This document shows, one piece after another, positions 32,095-37,420 of a stretch of DNA of 37,420 nucleotides. The stretch comes from Pseudomonadota bacterium (lineage in GTDB: Bacteria; Pseudomonadota; Alphaproteobacteria; Paracaedibacterales; JAKBAR01). The notes under the pieces are model-generated. The model saw only the letters and a list, made by a program, of their open reading frames with translations. It made no database searches and was not told where the DNA came from. A program made the translations under genes and the position numbers. The stretch is taken from NCBI GenBank assembly GCA_021808925.1, contig JAKBAR010000009.1, positions 1-37,420 on the forward strand. Direction: 5' to 3'. Every line of letters begins with the position of its first letter. The stretch's first letter is position 1.

Positions 32095-34341
32095 TTGCAA
32101 AAAGCCTCTCTGGTGAATCTAAAAAAACGCCCTCTTTTGCGCTATTGCTTTCATCTTGTAACGTTGCTTAGCTTTTTGAGCAGTGTTTTTTTGGCAGGTA
32201 TTTTTGCACTTCTTTTCTATTTCGGTCGTGGTCTTCCCGATCATAATACACTTGAGTCCTATGATCCTATTTTAACGAACCGTATTTATATGCACGGAGA
32301 CGATATTTGGCGGGATTATGCAAAGGAAAGGCGTTTTTTTACTTCGATTGATTTAATTCCTGAGCTTGTTGTGAATGCTTTTTTAGCAGCAGAGGATAAA
32401 AATTTTTTCCATCATCCAGGGCTTGATTTGATGGGGGTTTTTAGAGCTGTTGTGAAAAACACATTGACGGGTAAGTGGAAAACACGGCCTATGGGCGCAT
32501 CGACAATCACACAGCAAGTGGCAAAAAATTTCTTATTGACCGGTGAGCGAAGTTTTACACGCAAAATAAAAGAAGCGATTATGGCAGTACGCATTGAGCG
32601 AACACTGACCAAGCAGCGTATTTTAGAACTTTATCTTAATCAAATTTACCTTGGGTGCGGGTCTTATGGTGTGACGGCGGCTGCAGAATACTATTTTCAT
32701 AAAAAGCTTAATGAACTCACAGTAGGCGAGGTGGCTTTTTTAGCAGCGTTGCCTAAGGCTCCAGAAGTCTATCAACCCCATAAAAATCCAGGTCAGGCAA
32801 AAACACGGCGTGATTGGGTGTTGGATCGTCTTTATGAATCGCATTTGATCTCTGCAAGAGAACTTATTTTAGCAAAAGATAAACCTATCTCAACAATTGC
32901 AAAGCATAAAGAAGAAAAATTCCACGGTGAGTATTTTATTGAGGCAACACGGCAAAAACTTATTGAGCTTGTAGGGTTTAAAAACTATGAGAAGGGTGGC
33001 TATTTTCTGTGGACAACCGTTCAAAAAGATATCCAAAAGCTTGCCCATGAGTGTCTTGTAAGAGGGCTCGAGGCGTATGATAAGCGTTATGGCTATAGAG
33101 GAGCTTTGGCGCATTTAAATGAGGCTCAGCAAAAAAGCGCGTTAGAATTTCTAAAAAATGCGGATTATTTTGTTCCAGACCACTTGACACTTGCAGTGGT
33201 GCAAAACGTTTTCTCAGACCATGTAACTATTATGACAAAAGCGGGCATAGAGGGGCGTATTGAATTCAGTGACATTACATGGGCAAGAAAATCTCTTAAG
33301 AATAGAGAGCTTGGCCCTGAAATTAAATCATGTACGGATGCTCTAAAACAAGGAGATATTATCCTTATCAAACATAAAACGGGTCACTTTCATACGCTCG
33401 AGCAAATTCCCGATGTGACGGGTGGTATCATCATTATGGATACGGAAACGGGGCGTATTTACGCTGTCTCAGGAGGCTATAGTTTTGAGCTGAGTCAGCA
33501 CAATAGTGCTATTCAGGCGCTGCGTCAATCAGGCTCTGCTTTTAAATCTTTTGTTTATTTAGCCGCACTCGAGAGGGGCTATACACCTGAGACAAAAATC
33601 CTTGATGCTCCTCTTTATATTCCTCTTGGATTTCGTGCCAAAGATGGTCGCACAGTCTATAGTCCTCAAAACTATTCAAAGCGTTACTATGGGCTGACAA
33701 CAATGGAGAATGGTTTAGCCTATTCGCGCAATGTGATGACGGTGCGTTTAGCGATGCATCTTGGGATGCGCCCTATTGAGCGTGTTGTAAAAACTTTTGG
33801 TCTGCATGATAAACTACCACGGCAACTTGCTATGGTTTTAGGAGCAGGGGAGACTACACTCCTTCGTTTAACGACGGCCTATGCTATGATTGCGAACGGA
33901 GGAAAACGTATTACCCCCACACTTTTGGAGCGTATTGAGGATCGCTCTGGCACCGTTATTTATCAGCATAAAAGTGGTGTGATTGACGTGCAAACGGATG
34001 TACGTGAATCTGTGGCAAGTCCTGAGTCTATTACTGTGTTAAAAGGCATGCTTGAGCAAGTGATTTTAAAGGGTACAGGGCGTAAAGCGCTGTTGCCAGT
34101 GGCTCAGGCGCACAATATTCGTATTTATGGCAAAACAGGAACAACGAACGATTTCAAAGACGCTTGGTTTATTGGATTTTTTGGACGGATTGCTATTGGT
34201 GTTTTTGTAGGATTTCCAACGCCTAAGAGCCTGGGTGAGGGGGAAAATGGGAGTCGTGTGGCAGCGCCCATTGCTGCAGATTTCATCGATTGTTATTTTA
34301 AAGAACATCATTTTCATTTGAAAATAGATGGTTCTTCTTGA
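32095..34341 (+). CDS. mrcA: Class A penicillin-binding protein 1A
   Basis: Bifunctional inner-membrane enzyme that polymerises and cross-links peptidoglycan in the periplasm. A short cytoplasmic N-terminus and one membrane segment (about 18-42) precede the GT51 domain (LAAEDKNFFHHPGLDLMG, GASTITQQVAKNFLL, IERTLTKQRILELYLNQIYLG). The transpeptidase domain has SAFK (nucleophile Ser near 481), YSRN and GKTGTTNDFKDAWF, all intact. The start is TTG 32095 or, more plausibly by N-terminal shape, GTG 32113; no ATG lies near. Length about 740-748 aa is typical of PBP1a. It lies 60-80 bases after rnpB. Confidence 0.93.
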   Translation: MQKASLVNLKKRPLLRYCFHLVTLLSFLSSVFLAGIFALLFYFGRGLPDHNTLESYDPILTNRIYMHGDDIWRDYAKERRFFTSIDLIPELVVNAFLAAEDKNFFHHPGLDLMGVFRAVVKNTLTGKWKTRPMGASTITQQVAKNFLLTGERSFTRKIKEAIMAVRIERTLTKQRILELYLNQIYLGCGSYGVTAAAEYYFHKKLNELTVGEVAFLAALPKAPEVYQPHKNPGQAKTRRDWVLDRLYESHLISARELILAKDKPISTIAKHKEEKFHGEYFIEATRQKLIELVGFKNYEKGGYFLWTTVQKDIQKLAHECLVRGLEAYDKRYGYRGALAHLNEAQQKSALEFLKNADYFVPDHLTLAVVQNVFSDHVTIMTKAGIEGRIEFSDITWARKSLKNRELGPEIKSCTDALKQGDIILIKHKTGHFHTLEQIPDVTGGIIIMDTETGRIYAVSGGYSFELSQHNSAIQALRQSGSAFKSFVYLAALERGYTPETKILDAPLYIPLGFRAKDGRTVYSPQNYSKRYYGLTTMENGLAYSRNVMTVRLAMHLGMRPIERVVKTFGLHDKLPRQLAMVLGAGETTLLRLTTAYAMIANGGKRITPTLLERIEDRSGTVIYQHKSGVIDVQTDVRESVASPESITVLKGMLEQVILKGTGRKALLPVAQAHNIRIYGKTGTTNDFKDAWFIGFFGRIAIGVFVGFPTPKSLGEGENGSRVAAPIAADFIDCYFKEHHFHLKIDGSS

Positions 34342-34399
34342 CATTTTTCAAACAATATCTTTTGATCGGGGTATCGATTTTTAAAAAAGGGTTCGCCTT

Positions 34400-34939
34400 A
34401 TGTTTTTACATTCTCTTCTCCAGCGTGATGCTTGGAGCTCCAATGTTGTGCAGGTTCTAATCGGTTTGAGCACCCTTTTTCTCACATCACAGATTTCTAT
34501 TCCACTCCATCCCGTTCCTATTACACTTCAAACAGTGGGGGTTATGATGGTGGCTCTTTCTCTTCCACAAAGAGCAGCGCTTCAGTCAATTTTTTCCTAT
34601 GTAGCTTTAGGTGCACTCGGTCTTCCTATTTTTGCAGGATTTTCAGGGGGTTTTGCAAAGCTTTTAGGTCCTACGGGAGGGTATCTTATCGGTTTTATCG
34701 CAGCCGTTTATCTGATGGCAAGGGCAAAGACTTTTCTCGGCATGACATCAGGTTGGCGTATTTTTATTAACTGTGCCTTTGGGCAACTGTGTATTTATAT
34801 CTTTGGTATTGCATGGCTTGCTTACGTTCTCGGATCTTTGGATAAGGCCATAACGCTTGGGCTTGTGCCCTTTATTTTTCCGGGGATCATGAAGGCGTTC
34901 CTTTTGGCCTTTTCTTTTCGTTATATTCACAGAAAATAG
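34400..34939 (+). CDS. bioY: Biotin transporter S component BioY
   Basis: Integral membrane substrate-binding protein for biotin uptake, working alone or with an ECF ATPase module. The 179-aa sequence has about six membrane helices and the BioY signatures SIPLHPVPITLQTVGVMM, ALGALGLPIFAGFSGGF and GPTGGYLIGF. A biotin transporter suggests dependence on external biotin, although no test of bio genes is possible here. No ECF partner genes (bioM, bioN) adjoin. The next gene continues in the same reading frame directly after the TAG stop. Confidence 0.92.
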   Translation: MFLHSLLQRDAWSSNVVQVLIGLSTLFLTSQISIPLHPVPITLQTVGVMMVALSLPQRAALQSIFSYVALGALGLPIFAGFSGGFAKLLGPTGGYLIGFIAAVYLMARAKTFLGMTSGWRIFINCAFGQLCIYIFGIAWLAYVLGSLDKAITLGLVPFIFPGIMKAFLLAFSFRYIHRK

Positions 34940-34972
34940 ATTACAATTGAAAACTTCAAAGAAACCCTTGCG

Positions 34973-35275
34973 TTGATTCAGTCGGGTACACCTATTCGTG
35001 TGACTTTTTCTCTTGATAATATCTGTGCGCCCTGTCCTCATCATAATGGAAGAGTTTGTCAGCAGCAGTCTTTTATTGAGGATCTTGATACGCGGCATGC
35101 AAAAGCCCTGGGTCTTTATGGTGGAGAAACACTAACGTGGGAAGAGGCATTAGGGCGTATTAAAAATGCTATTACGGTGGATATCTTTCATAAAATTTGT
35201 GCAGGATGTTCGTGGAAAGAATGGGGGGTGTGTGAAAAATCCTTGATAAATCTTCGTGAAGAAAGTGATAAGTAA
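34973..35275 (+). CDS. N-terminally shortened DUF1284-like protein with two CX2CX7C motifs
   Basis: From the TTG at 34973 it encodes 100 residues with two identical cysteine spacings, C18-x2-C21-x7-C29 and C76-x2-C79-x7-C87. DNICAPCP and KICAGCSWKEWGVC recall the DUF1284 family, thought to bind an iron-sulfur cluster or zinc. Full-length members begin with about 25 more residues (an RGHHLLC-type opening) that are absent here. The frame is open back to 34940, the base after the bioY TAG, but contains no ATG. It may be a truncated remnant, a shortened functional form, or a product made by readthrough from bioY. Confidence 0.55.
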   Translation: MIQSGTPIRVTFSLDNICAPCPHHNGRVCQQQSFIEDLDTRHAKALGLYGGETLTWEEALGRIKNAITVDIFHKICAGCSWKEWGVCEKSLINLREESDK

Positions 35276-35288
35276 AAAATAAGTTTTC

Positions 35289-35864
35289 CTATTCTTTAAA
35301 ATTTTCGGCCATAGCATCAAGTCCAATAAGAAGTGTGTAGACCTCAAGATCAGGAAACTCCTTTTGAATGATTTTTCGTGCTTCTTTAAAAACTTCTTTG
35401 TGTGTACGCGTTTCCTCGTCCCGTGTGGCGATGCTTGCTTCTCCCTTTAAAAGTTTAAAAGCACCGCATTGGCGATGATCGAGAAAAATAATGCGTTTAA
35501 TATGGTGAAGTCCTTTGAGGATACCAATAACTTCTTCAAGCGTTTGATTCCAGTCTGGATAGGTATGTTGAGTAAGAGCAAGGGCTGCACCCGGCAAAGC
35601 GATCTCATCATAATCATTAAGGAGTTTTAGGTTTTCGCTCATCAGACGCTCTGTTTCTTCGCGTAAGCGAAAATCAACACAAGAAATAAGGAGTGTCGAG
35701 GCTGTGGATTTATTTTCAGCACCTTTAAGAGCGCGTACCTGGATATATTTATTTTTTATAGCTTCATTGAAATTTTTAGCATGGTGCACTTCTGGCAAAG
35801 GCTCTAAGAAAAAAGCCGATCCTAATGTCAAAAAAAGTGTTTTAGAAAAAAGTTCAAACATCAA
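35289..35864 (-). CDS. Exported beta-carbonic-anhydrase-like protein
   Basis: A 191-aa protein with the zinc ligands of beta-carbonic anhydrases: Cys62-Asp64-Arg66 in ISCVDFRLREE, and His130-Cys133 in FLDHRQCGAFK. The CxDxR dyad that activates the zinc water is therefore kept. The RNAGN-type segment of classical enzymes is replaced by ALPGAALALTQ. The first 20 or so residues (MMFELFSKTLFLTLGSAFF) look like a signal peptide or anchor, so it may act in the periplasm. It is convergent with the DUF1284-like gene. CO2 hydration is likely but not certain, given the divergent core. Confidence 0.65.
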   Translation of the reverse strand: MMFELFSKTLFLTLGSAFFLEPLPEVHHAKNFNEAIKNKYIQVRALKGAENKSTASTLLISCVDFRLREETERLMSENLKLLNDYDEIALPGAALALTQHTYPDWNQTLEEVIGILKGLHHIKRIIFLDHRQCGAFKLLKGEASIATRDEETRTHKEVFKEARKIIQKEFPDLEVYTLLIGLDAMAENFKE

Positions 35865-35942
35865 GAGCAGCCATTTATAAAGGTCTCAGCTCTCTTTAAT
35901 TTATCGCTAAAAAATGAATATTTTCTTAAGAACCTATTTTTA

Positions 35943-37127
35943 TTAAAAATATTTTTTCAAATGCCTGAGAAGGGCATCCTTTGAGATTGAAAAGTCGTTG
36001 TCGCACCAGTATTTTTCTAAAAGCCTTAATCCCTCTCCAATGCATTTTCCCTGATAGCCAAGCCCTTCGATATCGTTTGCTTTAATAGGAAAAAGAGGAG
36101 GAGGGGTGTGTTTTGAAATTTTACAAAGCTCCGCCGAACAATCATCACCGAAAACGCTTTCCCTCAGGCAAAGAAAATGCGCTGCAAAATCGTCGCTATA
36201 ACGGTATAAAATTTCTTGGATGGAAGGGGATTCTTTGAAGCACTTTTGGATCTTAGACCATAGAGTTTGCTCTGTACGGGTGAGCACAATGGATTTTGAG
36301 ATGATCGATTTTTCTACTGTATGATAAAGAGCATACAGGCGATAGAGAGGCTCAACGGGGGAGGGGGGGAGTTTATATTTTTCCTCCAGAGCGATCAGTT
36401 GACTGAGCTCCTTAAAATGCGCATCTTTTTCAATGTGCGTGAAAATATTTTTCTCATGCATAAGAGAAAGAATCGTATGTGCACGTGGTGCGGCGAGTAT
36501 TTTAAAAAATTCGGAGCGTATGCGTTCTCTTGACAGGAGGGATATGTGCGATGAAAGCTGTGTGCAAGCCCTTAGACTTTGCGGGTCTAAAGTTTCTTTG
36601 CCAAAAAAAGCATTCATACGGAAATAGCGCAAAATGCGTAAATAATCCTCATGGATGCGTTCTAAAGGATCACCAATAAAACGCACACGTCCGATTTTAA
36701 GATCGTGTTCTCCTTCAAAATAGTCGTAAAGGGTGCCTTTTGCATCTAAATAGAGAGCATTCATCGTAAAATCGCGACGTCTTGCATCCTCTTCAAAGGA
36801 ATCAGAAAAAGCAACATCCGCGTGGCGGCCATAGGATTTGACGTCACTGCGAAGGCTTGTAAGCTGAAAAACATTATGAGTAAAAACAGCTGTAATCGTG
36901 CCGTGCTTGATGCCTGTTGGAATAACATGACAATGATCTTTGAGAGCGGTAATCATTGCTTGCGGATCGGCTGCAACGGCAATATCAATATCATGAACGG
37001 GAAGGTTTAAAAGGGCATTGCGAACGGCTCCACCGACAATTCGAGCTTCTATGCCTCTATCTTTTAAAAGGGCAAGAACCTCTTTCACATGAGGCATATC
37101 AAGGAGAAAATGCAGAGAATGTGTCAC
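35943..37127 (-). CDS. cca: CCA tRNA nucleotidyltransferase / poly(A) polymerase family protein
   Basis: Class II nucleotidyltransferase that adds or repairs the 3' CCA of tRNAs. The N-terminal domain has RIVGGAVRNALL, HDIDIAVAADP (metal-binding Asp pair), RRDFTMNALYLDA and GRVRFIGDPLERIHEDYLRILRYFRM (ATP/CTP-recognising region). The helical C-terminal half is as in alphaproteobacterial CCA enzymes. Length 394 aa is typical. It lies 14 bases downstream of a tRNA-Arg on the same strand that already encodes CCA, so for that tRNA the enzyme would repair rather than build the end. A poly(A) polymerase role is the alternative. Confidence 0.9.
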   Translation of the reverse strand: MTHSLHFLLDMPHVKEVLALLKDRGIEARIVGGAVRNALLNLPVHDIDIAVAADPQAMITALKDHCHVIPTGIKHGTITAVFTHNVFQLTSLRSDVKSYGRHADVAFSDSFEEDARRRDFTMNALYLDAKGTLYDYFEGEHDLKIGRVRFIGDPLERIHEDYLRILRYFRMNAFFGKETLDPQSLRACTQLSSHISLLSRERIRSEFFKILAAPRAHTILSLMHEKNIFTHIEKDAHFKELSQLIALEEKYKLPPSPVEPLYRLYALYHTVEKSIISKSIVLTRTEQTLWSKIQKCFKESPSIQEILYRYSDDFAAHFLCLRESVFGDDCSAELCKISKHTPPPLFPIKANDIEGLGYQGKCIGEGLRLLEKYWCDNDFSISKDALLRHLKKYF

Positions 37128-37141
37128 TGCTTTGCATGAAA

Positions 37142-37218
37142 TGGCGCGCCCAAGAAGAGTCGAACTCCTAACCTTCAGATCCGTAGTCTGACGCTCTATC
37201 CAATTGAGCTATGGGCGC
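37142..37218 (-). tRNA. tRNA-Arg (anticodon ACG)
   Basis: Complete cloverleaf on the minus strand: acceptor GCGCCCA paired with TGGGCGC, D-arm AGCTCAATTGGATAGAGC, anticodon stem TCAGA/TCTGA with loop CTACGGA (ACG, to be deaminated to ICG), T-arm AGGAGTTCGACTCTT. Discriminator G and an encoded CCA end it. It reads CGN arginine codons. Confidence 0.95.
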
Positions 37219-37367
37219 ATATCGTTCGATGTGCACAAACTACACTAAAAAGGTGTTGAATTGCAACAAAAAATCTTATTCTTTATCAGGAAAATAAAAA
37301 GCTTTTCACGAGATGGAAAATCATATAAACAGTAAAAGTTATTTGAATAAAAAAAGGTTAATTAAAA

Positions 37368-37420
37368 ATGTTTTATAAATTTGCTCTTTCTTTCACTTTT
37401 TCTGCTTTGGTTTTGAGTAT
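37368..37420 (+). CDS. 5' end of a probable secreted-protein gene (cut by the window edge)
   Basis: ATG at 37368 preceded by AAGG ten bases upstream. The 17 visible codons read MFYKFALSFTFSALVLS, a signal-peptide-like start. Nothing further can be said about the product. The region 37219-37367 between it and the tRNA is AT-rich without a clear promoter. Confidence 0.5.
   Translation, partial: MFYKFALSFTFSALVLS

Overview
The window looks like the replication-origin region of an alphaproteobacterial chromosome, AT-rich by eye. Three features point to Alphaproteobacteria: hemE lies directly beside a cluster of DnaA boxes, as in known alphaproteobacterial origins; rsmG-parA-parB is close by with perfect parS sites; and ntrY-ntrX-trkA keeps its usual order. 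Many small signal-peptide proteins of unknown function, a DUF2608-like HAD protein and the compact core gene content suggest a host-associated lineage of the Holosporales/Rickettsiales type. That placement is inference; no marker tree was run.

Left arm (1-21.4 kb), almost all on the minus strand: an atpC detached from any other atp gene, a class V aminotransferase, gmhA and a GT4 glycosyltransferase (envelope sugars), a CAU tRNA, an outer-membrane barrel of alginate-export type, suhB, anmK (peptidoglycan recycling) and truA. A plus-strand DUF2608-like gene follows. Then comes a long minus-strand block for translation and segregation: rpsB-tsf, pyrH-frr-rsmG-parA-parB, a class I aldolase and efp. 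An unknown secreted-protein gene on the opposite strand splits tsf from pyrH. ruvX (plus), hemH and hemE (minus) lead up to the origin.

Origin (about 21.44-21.77 kb): three perfect DnaA boxes, three one-mismatch boxes and an AT-rich block next to hemE. Perfect 16-bp parS palindromes lie at 13.3 and 13.7 kb inside rsmG, and a degenerate copy lies at 29.0 kb inside trkA, so parS-like sites flank the origin at about 8 kb on each side. Gene direction mostly reverses across this point.

Right arm (21.8-37.4 kb), mostly plus strand: a frameshifted small secreted-protein gene behind mgtC, an enoyl-CoA hydratase, a cation-diffusion transporter abutting ntrY-ntrX, trkA, a stand-alone EAL phosphodiesterase, rnpB with a clear promoter, a class A penicillin-binding protein (PBP1a), bioY, a truncated DUF1284-like Cys-rich protein, an exported beta-carbonic-anhydrase-like protein, cca, tRNA-Arg and the start of another secreted-protein gene.

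No CRISPR array, insertion sequence, phage module or rRNA gene was seen. The most unusual points are the parS/oriC geometry, an NtrX with a degenerate sigma54/ATPase core, G10 tracts inside suhB and pyrH, the frameshifted signal peptide behind mgtC, the duplicated CX2CX7C protein after bioY, and the set of unrelated small secreted proteins wedged between core genes.
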